The notes beneath the pieces were generated by a model. The model was not told where the DNA came from. It worked only from the letters and a program-made list of their open reading frames with translations, and did no database searches. Position numbers and translations under genes: made by a program. Shown here in pieces: positions 23,472-35,116 of a stretch of DNA of 64,000 bases. The stretch spans positions 113,125,061 through 113,189,060 of the forward strand of contig NC_081183.1 of NCBI RefSeq assembly GCF_029867415.1, in the 5' to 3' direction. This DNA is from Vicia villosa (lineage: Eukaryota > Streptophyta > Magnoliopsida > Fabales > Fabaceae). Positions within the stretch are counted from its first letter, which is position 1, and every line of letters begins with the position of its first letter.

Positions 23472-26400
23472 TGCAGTTGTCTAATGAATTGATCATTAAG
23501 AATGTGTTATATTTGCCTCAGTTTGAAGTTAACTTAGTGTCAGTTTCAAAACTATGTCAAGAGCAGAGTTGCATTTTGAGTTTTGAATCTGATCAGTGTA
23601 TGATACAGGCAAAGAAGGATTTGAGGAGGATTGGTTCAGCTAAAGCCTTTGATGGTCTATACTACTTGGAAGCTGCAGTTGCCCACAAAGTCCATAGAGA
23701 AAAAGCTGCAGGATTTGTGTCGAGTATTTTCACTAAAAGTAGTTCTAATGTTGTAGCATCTGCCTTATTATGGCATTTAAGGCTAGGGCATTTGTCATTT
23801 GATAGGATGGAATGTATGAATAAAGTGTATAGCTACATTCCTAGGAGTGCTCATACTGCTTGTGATGTTTGCCAACAATCCAGACAAAAATGTATGCCTT
23901 TTCCCATAAGTAATAAAAATGCTGAGAATGTGTTTGACCTAATTCATTTAGATGTATGGGACCATTTGGTACAACTTCTGTTCATGGTTTTAGATACTTT
24001 CTAACCATACTTGATGACCATAGTAGACATGTATGGGTGGTCATGTTAAAGTCCAAATCTGAAGTATGTCAAAGAATCAAAGAATTCATAGCTATGGTTG
24101 AAACTCAATTTGACAAAAGAGTGAAAGTAGTGAGGAGTGATAATGGAACAGAGTTACTTATGCCTACTTACTATGCCTCAAAAGGTATCATACATCAGAA
24201 AAGTTGTGTTTATACACCACAACAAAATGGTAGAGTAGAAAGACGACACCAAGACATTTTGAACATTAGTCGAGCTCTAATGTTTCAATCTAAACTGCCT
24301 AAGAAATACTGGTCATATGCAGTTTTACATGCAGTATTTTTGATGAACAGGATTCCTACAAAGATTTTGAAGAACAAGTCCTCTTATGAGGTTTTGCATG
24401 GAGCTCTACCTGACTTAAGTTCACTTAGAGTTTTTGGATGCTTGAGCTATGGTTCTACACTGCCTAGCAACAGGCATAAATTTGACTCACGAGCACGAAA
24501 GTGTGCTTTCCTGGGATATAAGCAAGGTATGAAAGGTTTTGTCCTTCTGGATGTCACATCCCATGAAATTGTTGTTTCAAGAAATGTCAAATTTTTTGAT
24601 ATGGAGTTTCCTTTTCATAGTGAGACAAAATTGCAAACTCCTACTTCTATATACTTTGATCAACCTTTTTCTGAGTCCTCTATGACTACTTTAAACACCT
24701 TTTTAGACACTTCTTCTGTCCCTAGTTCTCAGTCTATTGTTCCTTTTGATTCTGAAAATGATACTCAGGTTTCTATACCTGAACATGATGCTCAAGTGTC
24801 TGGAACTGATTCTGAAAATTTACCTATTGAACATTCCTCTTTTTCTACTGATGTTACTACTTCTGATGATGCTTCCATGTCTCATACGTCTCATGCTTCT
24901 GATTCACCAGTAGTAGATGATACTAGAAAGTCTAGTCGTGTGTCTAGACCACCTGCACATTTAAAGGACTACATATGTTCTTCCATCTCCTCCCATAGTC
25001 AATACCCTATTGACAAATACCTGGTTTATGATAATTTGTCCCACACTCATCAAGCTTACATTATGGCTCTTTCCTCTGAAACTGAACCCACTAATTATCA
25101 AGCAGCCATTAAAGATCCTCGATGGGTTCAAGCTATGCAGTTGGAATTAAATGCCTTGGAACAAAATCAGACATGGGATTTTGTTGACTTACCACCTAAT
25201 GCTTCTCCTATTGGAAGCAAATGGGTGTACAAGATAAAGAGACATGCTGATGGCTCCATAGAGCGGTTCAAGGCTCGACTAGTGGCACAAGGATTTAATC
25301 AGACTGAAGGATTGGATTATTTTGAGACATTCTCTCCTGTGGTAAAGATGTCTACTATTCGAGTGCTTCTGGCTCTTGCTGCTATACATGGTTGGTTCCT
25401 TCATCAACTGGACGTGAACAATGCGTTCTTACATGGCGATTTGCATGAAGCTGTCTACATGAAATTGCCACAAGGTGTTAGTGCTTCTCATCCTGGGCAG
25501 GTTTGCAAGTTGAATTAATCCCTTTATGGATTGAAGCAAGCAAGTCGTCAATGGTTTGAGAAGCTAACCACATTTCTTCAGGCACAAGGTTTCACTCATG
25601 CACATGCAGATCATACTTTATTCACCAAATCTGATGCTTCTTCATTCACGGCCATTTTGGTTTATGTGGACGACATTATTCTTGCAGGAACTTCTCTCAC
25701 CATATTTCATGATCTCAAAAAGGCTTTGGATAGTTCTTTTGATATCAAAGATCTTGGTAAGTTAAAATACTTCTTAGGTCTTGAAGTAGCTCGATCTTCC
25801 AAGGGTATTACATTGTGCCAGAGAAAGTATTGTCTGGAACTTTTAAAGGATGTTGGTCTCACTGGTTGTAAACCTGTCACTACTCCTTTAGATGCTTCTA
25901 TCCGTTTGCATCAAGACGATGGATCGGTTTTCTTAGATATCACTGCTTATAGGCGTCTTGTGGGTAGACTTTTGTACCTTACTACCACAAGACCTGACAT
26001 TGCCTTTGCTACTCAACAACTAAGCCAATACATGAGTGCCCCTACTGAGTCACACTATAAAGCTGCTTTACGTGTCCTCAGGTATCTCAAACAATCACCT
26101 GCCCATGGTATCCTCCTTTCCCAGGCTTCAGATCTGCAGATTTCCGGTTTTAGTGATGCTGACTGGGGAGGTTGTATTGATACTCGAAGATCTGTGTCTG
26201 GTTATTGTTTTTTTATTGGTCACTCTTTGGTATCATGGAAAGCTAAGAAGCAAATCACGGTTAGCTGTTCTTCAGCTGAGGCTGAGTATCGCGCCCTGGC
26301 CTCCGCTACTAGGGAACTTCAGTGGCTTTGTTTCCTATTGCACGATCTCAAATAACATCCAGCACGGTTACCGGTTCTCTACTGCGATAGTCAAAGTGCT

Positions 26401-26629
26401 ATCCACATTTCTGCTAATCCCGTGTTTCACGAACACACCAAGCATCTTGACATAGATTGTCATCTTGTTCGTGAAAAGATTCAGGCTGGTGTCATGAGAT
26501 TATTGCCTGTTCCCTCCAAAGACCAAGCTGCTGATATATTCACTAAAGCTTTAGGTCCACGACCTTTCCATGACTGTGTTTCCAAGCTTGGCTTGATCAA
26601 CATCTATCAACCTCAAGCTTGTGGGGGGG
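23472..26629 (+). pseudogene. Copia pol (protease end, integrase, RT, RNase H), broken
   Basis: After the solo LTR the frame resumes with LSNELIIKNVLYLPQFEVNL. GAG-pre-integrase (LWHLRLGHLSFDRME) and the integrase zinc site (CDVCQQSRQKC) follow. A one-base loss in a G run near 23957-23960 shifts the frame between DVW and GPFG. Integrase core: LTILDDHSRHVWVV, VRSDNGTE, TPQQNGRVERRHQ. RT: WVYKIKRHADGSIERFKAR, QLDVNNAFLHGDL, YVDDIILAG. RNase [47 protein letters not shown]. Stops at 25516-25518 (before SLYGLKQ) and 26353-26355 (before [10 protein letters not shown]). The element cannot make its own enzymes. Confidence 0.9.
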
Positions 26630-26869
26630 TGACAAAGCATGAAGCTGACGTGGCAAAGTAGTTACATAGCTTAACTGTATTCAGTTAGTTAGGGTTTTCA
26701 GTTAGGTTTCTATACCAACTATATAAACCATTGTGTAACTAACTTTGTTCAACAAGTCATCAATAATCTCTTTCTTCTCTATTTTTCTTTGCTTAAGCTT
26801 TTCTTCTTCTTGTTCACACTCCATCAATGGAGTTTTGCATAACATTTACAATCGTTTTACTTGCTTAGA
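26630..26869 (+). mobile_element. 3' LTR (240 bp)
   Basis: Same ends as the 5' LTR; differs by a few substitutions and a three-base deletion in a CTTGTG-type repeat. Followed by CAGGA. Confidence 0.9.
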
Positions 26870-26974
26870 CAGGAAAAGAATAGAACCTTTGGCTTTGGTG
26901 TTGGCACAGACCAGAGAACTCACACGACAGATTGAAAAGGAATTCAATGAGGCTGCACATGGAGAGTTTACATG
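26870..26974 (+). pseudogene. Captured exon fragment of a DEAD-box RNA helicase
   Basis: The frame reads RIEPLALVLAQTRELTRQIE then KEFNEAAHGEF. This is the motif Ia region (normally APTREL) of a DEAD-box ATP-dependent RNA helicase; here Pro is replaced by Gln. The wording resembles the plant mitochondrial PMH/RH9-RH53 group, from memory. The 3' splice site TTTTTTGCAG of its intron is at 20590-20599, now 6.3 kb away because the copia element inserted two bases into the exon. Similarity stops after HGEF. It is too short to work as a helicase. Confidence 0.65.
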
Positions 26975-27144
26975 ATTGGAGATCTCTTTTGGTGTACTTG
27001 GATTGTGATGAATACATGAAGAAAGGAAAAAAGTAAAGGCTAAAGCAAGTATTTATTTTTCTACTCACTTTTGGCTGGTTAATTTGCATATCCTTGAGCA
27101 TTTAGGTGTGAATCTTATTATTGTTTTTTGCTGAAAATATGCAG

Positions 27145-27245
27145 AGTTGATTGATCGTTTTATAGGTTCAAAAATATGGGTGATAATGAAAGGTGACAAG
27201 GAGCTTGTTGGTACTCTAAGAGGCTTTGATGTGTATGTCAACATG
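27145..27245 (+). pseudogene. Captured exon fragment of LSM5 (Sm-like protein)
   Basis: The frame reads [20 protein letters not shown] then [14 protein letters not shown], the Sm1 motif of LSM5, a subunit of the LSM1-7 and LSM2-8 rings in mRNA decay and U6 snRNA binding. A 3' splice site AAATATGCAG lies directly before it. After VNM the match to LSM5 (which continues VLEDVTEYE) is lost. The next in-frame part reads [15 protein letters not shown], which I do not recognise. With no start and no Sm2 motif this is a transduplicated piece, not a gene. Confidence 0.85.
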
Positions 27246-27744
27246 TTTAGGTTTAGGTTGTTGAAAATATGTTGGAAGAATTGGAGAAAAAACCAGTTGA
27301 AGTTAGTATCGAGTAAATTTATTATGGTGTATTATTGTCTTTCTCTGCTCTAAATAGGACAAGTTTCAAGGGACATGAGTGTAGAGAAGAACAAGAATGT
27401 GGATTCAATTATTTTCCATGTGTTTGTTGTAATTAGCTGGGAGGAACAAAATTTTAATGATTTTGAAGAGTCTTGTTTATATATACTGTATAGATTGGAT
27501 GTGTAGTTAATAATGTTTTTGGTTGATTTAGAATGATATTTTCTATTGGGTTGTTTGTAGTTAACAATTGTTATATTTTTTTTACATATTTTTAACAATT
27601 TGCGGATTTTTAACCTCCAAAAAGAAAACCCCCGTAGTTTAAATAAAATATTACTTTTTTTAGTACATATGCTGACTCAGCCATGTCTTGCTAACTCAGC
27701 CTTGTCTTGATGCCTTGTCACATAGGCGAGGTTAACGTTTTTAG

Positions 27745-27876
27745 AGTCAAATTAACGGAATGGACCTAGTTAGTTAACAGAAGTATTGTTAAGGGACTTA
27801 TTTGTAACGTTTATTACATAAGGGACCACACTAAAATATGAAATTAAATTATGGGACTTCAGGACTAAATAAGCCT
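27745..27876 (-). repeat. Right terminal inverted repeat of the Mutator-like element
   Basis: Reverse complement matches 19576-19705, including the CCCTTATGTAATAAACGTTA block at 27810-27829. Confidence 0.75.
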
Positions 27877-28310
27877 ATAAATAACTATAGTTTGTATTCT
27901 TATTTGAACAATTCAAGTCAATAATATAATTCTTATTTTCTTATTCTCTCTTTACCTAAAAGTGTCTTATGCATTGGCAAATTGGTATCACAAGCCTTTT
28001 GTTTCGAGAAAGGGACCGAGTTGTATCGAAAAGCCTAAAAAGGGGTGTCCCGTTTTAATTTGTCAATGGTGGTACAAGTGTGAGGGGAGCATTGTAGACT
28101 CACACTTGAGAGGAGAGTATTAGAATAATAATGCAAGTGTGATTCAGTGAGAAAATAGTCTCACATTTAATAAAAATGTGTTGACTAGAACATTTATAAG
28201 TACGAGAATCTATGTAGCAATATGAGTCTCCCACAAATGCGAGTCTCCCACAAAAGTACATAATCCTAATACTTCCTAGTGATAAAACCCCCTACACTAC
28301 TGTGACCTTT
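27877..28310 (+). mobile_element. Internally deleted copia/LTR remnant
   Basis: A TATA-like CTATAAATAA (27874-27883) is followed by an LTR-end-like AT stretch and then a primer-site-like TGGTATCACAAGCC at 27983. About 100 bp later a purine run GAGAGGAGAG (28107-28116) leads into TATTAGAATAATAATGCAAG, which looks like an LTR start. The coding part would be deleted. Ends and target duplication are not resolved. Confidence 0.4.
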
Positions 28311-28959
28311 TATTTGACAACATAACTCGGAAATTACATCACTTTTATCTTTTGTTTTACCTCTTGCAACTTTTATTTTATTTTTTTACTTTTTGAAACT
28401 TCATTTTTAAATTTTTTATTTTTGATGCTACATCATTTTATCATTTTTTTTCAATCTTGCAATTTTTAATTTTTTTTTTTAAATCGTTGAATGATTTCAA
28501 CATTTATAAATTTATAAACCATTTCAAAATCGTAATAATTTGTGTCAAAAATTCTTTATAATATAAATTTAAAATTCTGATTAAAAAACTTCTTAAATAT
28601 CTTACAGATCAATATATTAATATGTAGTCTTTGCAAAATCTAAGGACTTTTTATTGTATTAATAATCTCTTAAATCTCAGAAATAATATACCCACGTGAC
28701 TTATTAATAAACAAAAAATCATGTGTCATTCACCTCTATGATATTTTTCCGTAGACTGGTTTTCAGTTTTCACCACATTCAGATTTGACCTCATATCACA
28801 TGGTATTCATCAAAGCAAGGACATGAAATTTACTTTTGCAATAGTTAGTTATCATGTGAAATGAATCATGTGGCTTGCTAAAAGTCATGTCAAATTTATA
28901 GTAGTTCATATCCGAAGTTTTTTAATTTTAAAAAGTAGAAATTAATTAAAGCAAATTTA
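28311..28959. other. AT-rich intergenic stretch without recognisable features
   Basis: Long T and A runs, no ORF of note, no repeat structure. Probably old decayed sequence downstream of the LINE relic. Confidence 0.6.
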
Positions 28960-29334
28960 TCATTTTAATAAATAATAATAATATAACATAATTATTAAAA
29001 AAAATCCTACCATAATATTAGATAATATTCTATCTAATATTATGTTTCTATCCAATTTATTAATCTTGAGATTTTTGTTAATAGTTCTTCTAGTTTCTCT
29101 AAATATTTCTTTATCTCTAATTGTTTGATTCATTTTCATTTGAACTATTCTCCTCACAATATAATTTACATATTTTTTCTCTACATGTTCAAATCACTTA
29201 AGCATATTTTTCACCATATTTTTTGTTATAGGTGATACACCAACATTATCTTTGATATCGTCGTTTATAATATTATCTCCTATAGTTTTGTCACACATCT
29301 AACACAACATCTTCATCTCTGCTATATATACTTT
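28960..29334 (-). pseudogene. LINE-type reverse transcriptase relic, C-terminal part
   Basis: On the minus strand, immediately outside the CACTA left end, the translation reads AEMKMLC*MCDKTIGDNII, NDDIKDNVGVSPITKNMVKN, FEHVEKKYVNYIVRRIVQMK, then NKLDRNIILDR. This follows the C-terminal region of a widespread plant LINE-type reverse transcriptase family (pattern AEMRMLRWM..KTR.DRIRN). At least two stops are present. The N-terminal pieces lie at 56250-56737 and 59976-60240. Confidence 0.8.
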
Positions 29335-30081
29335 CACTACTATGGAAAAGACTCACAACAACGATTAGGAAAGATACATACTCATGTGAGATCAGACGTT
29401 GTTATGTAGCGTGGTTGTATATGTGTTACTAACAATCACGGCCCAGTGACCATTGTAGTAAATTGGAAAGCGCGCTCATCACAATGGTTGTTCCAAACAA
29501 CTGTTGTGATAGATATAAAGGTCCTACGTTGGATCCTCAACAGCGCCGTTTTGGTATTTATATTATTTTGGACAGCACGCAAGATATTACAAAGGTTGTG
29601 TTATATAACCGTTGTGAAATTTTCTGCATAAATAATAAGTATAATCCTGCTTTTATAACTTTTCCCATTTTTTTACCTGTATTTTTGTGAATCATATCAC
29701 AATAGAACAAACAACTTGCATTTGTGATAAAGTTATCTTTATAATAATAATTGTATCATAATAATAAAAATTGGATTAAGAACCAAAAAATTGTGTATTG
29801 CTTCAAAACCAAAATGCCACGAAACAGCCTACAATTTACACATTACATACCATCACATAATTTTATCTTGGTGTTTTGGTTTCTTGTCTTTTTGTGTCTT
29901 GTGTCTTGGTGTCCTATCTCTTGGTGTTTTTACTCTAAAGACCTATGATTTCAAATAATCATACTTGTTAGTAAAAATACTTAGAAATTATAACATACAA
30001 TTAATATATTATGAATAAAGAATAAAATACTAGTTAATTTTCCCACATCTCCATCAACTTCATCATATGAGGTAGGAACTT
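29335..30081 (-). mobile_element. CACTA left terminal region
   Basis: Contains several copies of an ACCGTTGT/ACAACGGT-like subterminal motif in both orientations (for example CATTGTAG, ACAATGGTTGTTC, AACTGTTGTGATAG, TAACCGTTGTGAAAT), the kind of repeated site that the CACTA DNA-binding protein uses. Near 30020-30080 the minus strand reads VPTSYDEVDGDVGKLTS, probably the last part of the transposase gene, cut by the copia target site AACTT. Confidence 0.7.
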
Positions 30082-31220
30082 TATTAGAACAAGATTTGTT
30101 CTGATCAATATTCTTAGTTTTGATGATAACAATATATATGAATTTTGTATGAGATAATGTGGTACTCTAATACTATGCAATTTCCATTTCAGGAATCACA
30201 TAAAGAGTATGCAGAAAATCAGCGCAAGAAGCACTGACTCAGAAGGTTCAGCATGCAACATCAGAACATGCTCTGGCAAGACATCAGAAGATGGTCAAGC
30301 AGAATCAGAACATGGTCTATGGAAGCATCAGAAGAACTTGAAATAAGAAGCAGAAGCACTTAAGTTCTCATGGTATCACGCTAAGAAGCTCTTCAAGGTT
30401 AGAAGACAAGAAGATGCTCTGCATCAAGCTGTTTGACTCTGATGATATTCAAACGTTGTTTACACAAACATCAAGTCAGAAGCAAGTACAAGATGGCAGG
30501 CTACGCTGAATGACAAAAGGAACGTTAGAAGCTATTAAAGGCAACGTCAGTAGACACAGCGAAAGCAAGGCTCGGGGTAGTTGACAAAAGAGTGAAACAT
30601 TAAATGCAATGCTGTACTGATCACGCAAAGCATTAAATGCTCCCAACGGTCATCTTCTCAAGTGCCTATATATATAGAAGTTCTAAAGAGAAGCTAATGA
30701 AAATAACACTTTGCGCAAACTTACAAAAACGCTGTCAAATTCAAAAGCTCTCAAACTTCATCTTCAACCTCACTACATTGCTGTTGTAATATCTTAATGA
30801 GATTAAGCTTAAACTTTAAGAGAAATATCACAGTTGTGATTATAGCTTTTTAGAAGCATTGTAATACTCTTGAAAGAATTGTTTACATTCATTTGTAAGA
30901 ACTAGGGAAGATCAAGTTGTGATCGGATTCTCTAGAAAGTCTTAGAGGGTATCTAAGCATTGTGTTCCTAGAGTGATCAGGTTGTGATCATAATACTCTA
31001 GAAGACTTAGAGGTTATCTAAGTGGAAAACCATTGTAATCTTGTGTGATTAGTGGATTAAATCCTCAGGTGAGGTAAATCACTCCAAGGGGGTGGACTGG
31101 AGTAGTTTAGTTAACAACGAACCAGGATAAAAATCATTGTGCAAATTGTTTTTATCTTACAAGTTTTAAAGCTACACTTATTCAACCCCCCCCCCTTTCT
31201 AAGTGTTTTTCTATCCTTCA
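30082..31220 (+). mobile_element. 5' LTR of the SIRE-like copia (1139 bp)
   Basis: Starts TATTAGAACAAGATTTG (the 3' LTR has TGTTAG, so the 5' terminus is mutated TG to TA) and ends TTTTTCTATCCTTCA. A TATA-like CTATATATATAGAAG lies near 30665. A run of ten C is at 31186-31195. Confidence 0.9.
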
Positions 31221-31222
31221 AT

Positions 31223-31234
31223 TGGTATCAGAGC
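31223..31234 (+). other. Primer binding site, initiator tRNA-Met (SIRE-like element)
   Basis: TGGTATCAGAGC two bases after the LTR end. Confidence 0.92.
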
Positions 31235-31305
31235 GCCGGTTCTAAGGTGCAAGCACTTAACCGTGTTTAGAAATGATTCAGGAAGAGAAAAACGCTTAAG
31301 TCAAG

Positions 31306-33225
31306 ATGGTTGGTGAAGATCCAACACATACATCTACATCTGGCTCTGCTGAGCAACATAATGGAAATGGTAAGAATGGTTATACTAGACCACCAGTATT
31401 TGATGGGTAAAACTTTGAATATTGGAAAGATAAACTTGAAAGTTACTTTCTTGGTCTAGATGGTGACTTATGGGATCTTCTGATGGATGGTTACAAACAT
31501 CCAGCGAAAGCTAGTGGTGTAAAGCTTACAAGACAAGAGATGAATGATGATCAAAAGAAGCAATTCAAAAATCATCACAAGTGTAGGACTGTGTTGCTGA
31601 ATGCTATCTCTCATGCTGAATATGAGAAGATATCTAACAGGGAAACTGCCTATGACATATATGAATCATTAAAAATGACTCATGAGGGAAATGCCCAAGT
31701 CAAGGAGACTAAAGCTCTTGCCTTGATCCAGAAATATGAAGCCTTCAAGATGGAGGATGATGAAAATATTGAGAAGATGTTCTCAAGATTTCAAACGCTA
31801 ACTGCTGGATTAAGAGTTTTGGAAAAAGGCTACACCAAGGCTGATCATGTAAAGAAGATCATCAGAAGCTTGCCCAGAGGATGGGGTCCAATGGTGACTG
31901 CATTCAAGATAGCAAAGAATCTGAATGAAGTCTCTATGGAAGAACTAATTAGTGCCTTAAGAAGCCATGAGATAGAGCTGGATGCAAATGAACCTCAGAA
32001 GAAAGGTAAGTCTATTGCATTAAAATCTAATTATAAAAAATGCACTAACGCTTTTCAGGCTGAAGAAGAAGATTCTGAAGAATCAGAATCAGAGGAAGAA
32101 GATGAACTGTCCATGATCTCCAGAAGGGTAAACCAACTCTGGAAGAGCAAGCAAAGGAAGTTCAAGAACTTCGGAAGTTCAAAGAAGCCTGAAAGAGGAG
32201 AATCTTCTGGAAGCAGAAGATCTGACAAGAAGAAGGTCATTTGCTATGAGTGCAATGAGCCTGGACACTTCAAGAATGAATGTCCAAAACTTCAGAAGGA
32301 GAATCCCAAGAAGAAGTTTCATAAGAAGAAAGGTCTTATGGCAACATGGGATGATTCAGAATTAGAATCAGACTCTGAAGGCGGGCAGGAAAACCTTGCA
32401 CTGATGGCCACAGTGGATGATGGATCAGAATCTACATCAGAATCAGATTCTGAAGAGGTATTTTCTGAACTATCTATAGAAGAGTTAGTTTCCAGTTTAA
32501 CTGAACTTCTGGAACTCAAGGCTCATCTTAGTATCAAATACAAAAAGCTGAAAAAGCTATTTGATTCTGAAACTAAGAAGCTGGAAGTGGAAAATTCTGA
32601 ATTGAAGGAAAAAGTTTTAAAATTATCCAAAGATATTGAATCTCCTTCTGAATCAGAAAAATCCATTCCTAGCCTCAATCATATTCTAAAAGAATTTGAC
32701 TCGAGCTTCAGAAAGTTTTTATCTAGAAGTATTGGCAGAAGTCATCTTGCTTCTATGATATATGGTGTTTCTGGAAACAAAAGGGTTGGCGTTGGCTATG
32801 AGGGTGATACCCCACACAAATTTGAACCTGTAGATGATATGAAAATCACATACAAGCCATTGTTTGATCAGTTCAAATATGGCCACTCACATGATATTAG
32901 GCTCACCTCACATGCCAAAAGCTTTCATGCTACACACACTACGAAGCATGTGACACAACCTAGAAAATATCATGCTGCCAAACCTAAAGAATATCATGTT
33001 GTTCCTCCTGTTGTTTATTATGCTAAACCCGAGTTTAATCAGAACTTGAGGAAAACTAACAAGAAAGGACCCAAGAAGTTGTGGGTACCTAAGGAGAAGA
33101 TAATTTTTGTTGCAGATATCCTTGGCAGGAAAGAAAACAAAGCACAAAATGTCATGGTACCTGGACTCTGGGTGCTCGCGACACATGACGGGAAGAAGGT
33201 CTATGTTCCAAGACCTGGTGCTTAA
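31306..33225 (+). pseudogene. SIRE-like gag, broken
   Basis: The frame opens MVGEDPTHTSTSGSAEQHNG and has a TAA at 31408-31410 in the PVFDG-NFEYW gag motif. It then stays open to 33225: gag core around SYFLGLDGDLWDLLMDGYKH and MEDDENIEKMFSRFQTL, an acidic serine-rich stretch, zinc knuckle CYECNEPGHFKNEC (near 32245), more acidic repeats, and a long coiled-coil-like part around YKKLKKLFDSETKKLEVENS. Near 33140 a frameshift separates it from the protease, which is read in the next frame. The extended gag C terminus is typical of SIRE. Confidence 0.85.
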
Positions 33226-34694
33226 GTCTGGTGGAGAAGTCAAGTTTGGAGGAGATCAAAAGGGCAAGATAATTGGCTCTGGAACCATAAGTATTGGTAA
33301 CTCTCCTTCCATAACTAATGTACTTCTTGTAGAAGGATTAGCGCATAACTCATTATCCATAAGTCAATTAAGTGACAATGGTTATGACATAATCTTCAAT
33401 CAAAAGTATTGCAAGGCTGTAAGTCAGAAGGATGGCTCAATCCTATTTATAGGCAAGAGAAAGAACAACATTTATAAGATTGATCTTTCTGATCTTGAGA
33501 AGCAGAAGGTGACTTGCCTTATGTCTGTTTCTGAAGAGCAATGGGTCTGGCACAGAAGATTAGGACATGCTAGTTTGAGAAATATTTCTCAGATTAACAA
33601 ACTAAATCTGGTTAGAGGACTCCCAAATCTGAAATACAAATCAGATGCTCTTTGTGAAGCATTTCAGAAGGGCAAGTTCTCCAAACTTGCATTCAAGTCT
33701 AAGAATGTTGTCTCTTTCTCTAGGCTGTTAGAACTTTTGCACATTGATCTTTTTGGCCCAGTCAAAACAGCATCTGTCAGAGGGAAGAAATATGGATTAG
33801 TCATCGTAGATGATTATAGCCGCTGGACATGGGTAAAGTTCTTAAAACACAAGGATGAGTCTCATTCAGTGTTCTTTGAATTCTGCACTCAGATTCAATC
33901 TGAGAAGGAGTGCAAAATCATAAAGGTCAGAAGTGATCATGGTGGTGAATTTGAGAAAAAATTCTTTGAGGAGTTCTTCAAAGAAAATGGTATTGCCCAT
34001 GATTTCTCTTGCCCTAGAACTCCATAGCAAAATAGAGTTATAGAGCGAAAGAATAGGACTCTACAAGAAATGGCCAGAACCATGATCAATGAAACCAATA
34101 TGGCTAAGCACTTCTGGGCAGAAGCAATAAATACTGCATGTTATATTCAGAATAGAATCTCTATAAGACCTATTCTAAATAAGACTCCTTATGAATTGTG
34201 GAAGAACAGAAAGCCCAACATTTCATATTTTCATCCTTTTGGATGTGTTTGTTTCATTCTGAATACTAAAGATCATCTTGGTAAGTTTGATTCTAAGGCA
34301 CAAAAATGTTTCCTTCTTGGATATTCTGAACGCTCTAAAGGCTACAGAGTATACAATACTGAAAAATTGGTTGTAGAAGAATCAATCAATATCAGATTTG
34401 ATGATAAGCTTGGTCTTGAAAAGCCAAAGCAGTTTGAGAATTTTGCAAATATAGATATTGATATATCAGAAGCTGAAGAACCAAGAAGCACAGTTTCAGA
34501 AGCTGAAAGTCTTAGAAGCAAAGGATCAGAAGATCAATTCTGCATCTTTAGAGAATCTCAGAATTTCTGAAGAGCCAACAGTCAGAAGATCTTCTAGACT
34601 CACCTCAGCTCACTCAGAAGATGTGATTCTTGGAAAGAAAGATGATCCTATCAGAACTAGATCATTTCTAAAGAATGGTAGTCAGAATCAATGA
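33107..34694 (+). pseudogene. SIRE-like protease-integrase, broken
   Basis: Protease motif WYLDSGCSRHMTG near 33155, GAG-pre-integrase WVWHRRLGHASLRNISQINK, integrase core LLHIDLFGPVKT, VIVDDYSRWTWVKF, VRSDHGGEF, then a TAG at 34025-34027 inside PRTP-QN and the third catalytic Glu in VIERKNRTLQEM. After the integrase C terminus (CFLLGYSERSKGYRVYN) a shifted frame gives RRSSRLTSAHSEDVILGKK up to SQNQ, the linker that normally precedes RT. No RT follows. The second Cys of the zinc site is changed (DALCEAF). Confidence 0.87.
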
Positions 34695-35116
34695 TCAGAA
34701 TCAAAATATGAAAAGTTCTATTCATCAATAGAAGCAAATACAATGCAACACAGCTGTCATCAAGTGTTTTCTGATGGTGAACACGTGTCTGCACGGTTGG
34801 TAAAAGCGTGAGTGAAACTGATGGGACGCCGCCCTAGGTAACTGTGTAAATCATTTCAATTACCACGTTCTCTCACCTAACGTCACTCATCATTTAAGGC
34901 ATTTGATTTCAATTGATTCTGTAATTGTTCACTCTCATAATTTAATTGCATTCTTTTTCAAATCCGCCTCTATAAATATATTTCAAATCATAACGTTTAT
35001 CCTTTTCGCTCCCGTTCTCTCTCTCTTCTTGCATGCATTTCTGCAACCTCTTTGCCCTTTTCTCAAACCCTAAACGCAAACCCAGAAAAGTTTCAAGTAA
35101 TCTCAGTACTGGTTCA
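34695..35116 (+). promoter_or_regulatory. Promoter-like region of the accessory ORF, with TATA box at 34971-34980
   Basis: Where RT should start there are instead about 420 bp with gene-promoter character: TATAAATATA at 34971-34980, a CT-rich stretch (TTCTCTCTCTCTTCTTGC) and an AAACCCTAAAC telo-box-like motif before the ATG at 35117. The ORF therefore probably has its own transcript and does not depend on the LTR. A transcription start was not seen, only inferred. Confidence 0.55.

Larger units (their letters stand above)
20602..26869 (+). mobile_element. Copia (Ale/Retrofit-like) retrotransposon with TG...GA ends, inactivated
   Basis: LTRs at 20602-20844 and 26630-26869 are nearly identical. 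Target duplication CAGGA lies at 20597-20601 and 26870-26874. The tRNA-Met primer site follows the 5' LTR directly, and a G-rich polypurine run (26621-26629) precedes the 3' LTR. Order is gag, protease, integrase, RT, RNase H, as in copia. A foreign solo LTR (22259-23471) interrupts the protease region. Short LTRs and a CX2CX4HX4-type gag suggest the Ale lineage; this is from memory. Confidence 0.9.
19576..27876. mobile_element. Mutator-like (Pack-MULE type) element carrying gene fragments, interrupted by a copia element
   Basis: The ends are long imperfect inverted repeats of about 130 bp (19576-19705 and 27745-27876), both containing CCCTTATGTAATAAACGTTA. Without the 6.27 kb copia insertion the element is about 2 kb. 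It holds a CT/TA microsatellite, a pyrimidine-rich 5'-UTR-like stretch, and two exon fragments with intact 3' splice sites matching a DEAD-box helicase and LSM5. No transposase is visible, so it would be non-autonomous. The superfamily is inferred from long inverted repeats plus captured gene pieces. I could not identify a 9-11 bp target duplication because the left flank is rearranged. Confidence 0.6.

Noticed and set aside
27145..27353. Functional LSM5 gene
   Set aside because: Only the Sm1 exon is present, inside a transposon, and the sequence diverges directly after VNM.
19567..27890. Target duplication of the Mutator-like element
   Set aside because: No convincing 9-11 bp match was found; the left flank was altered by the copia insertion and the array.
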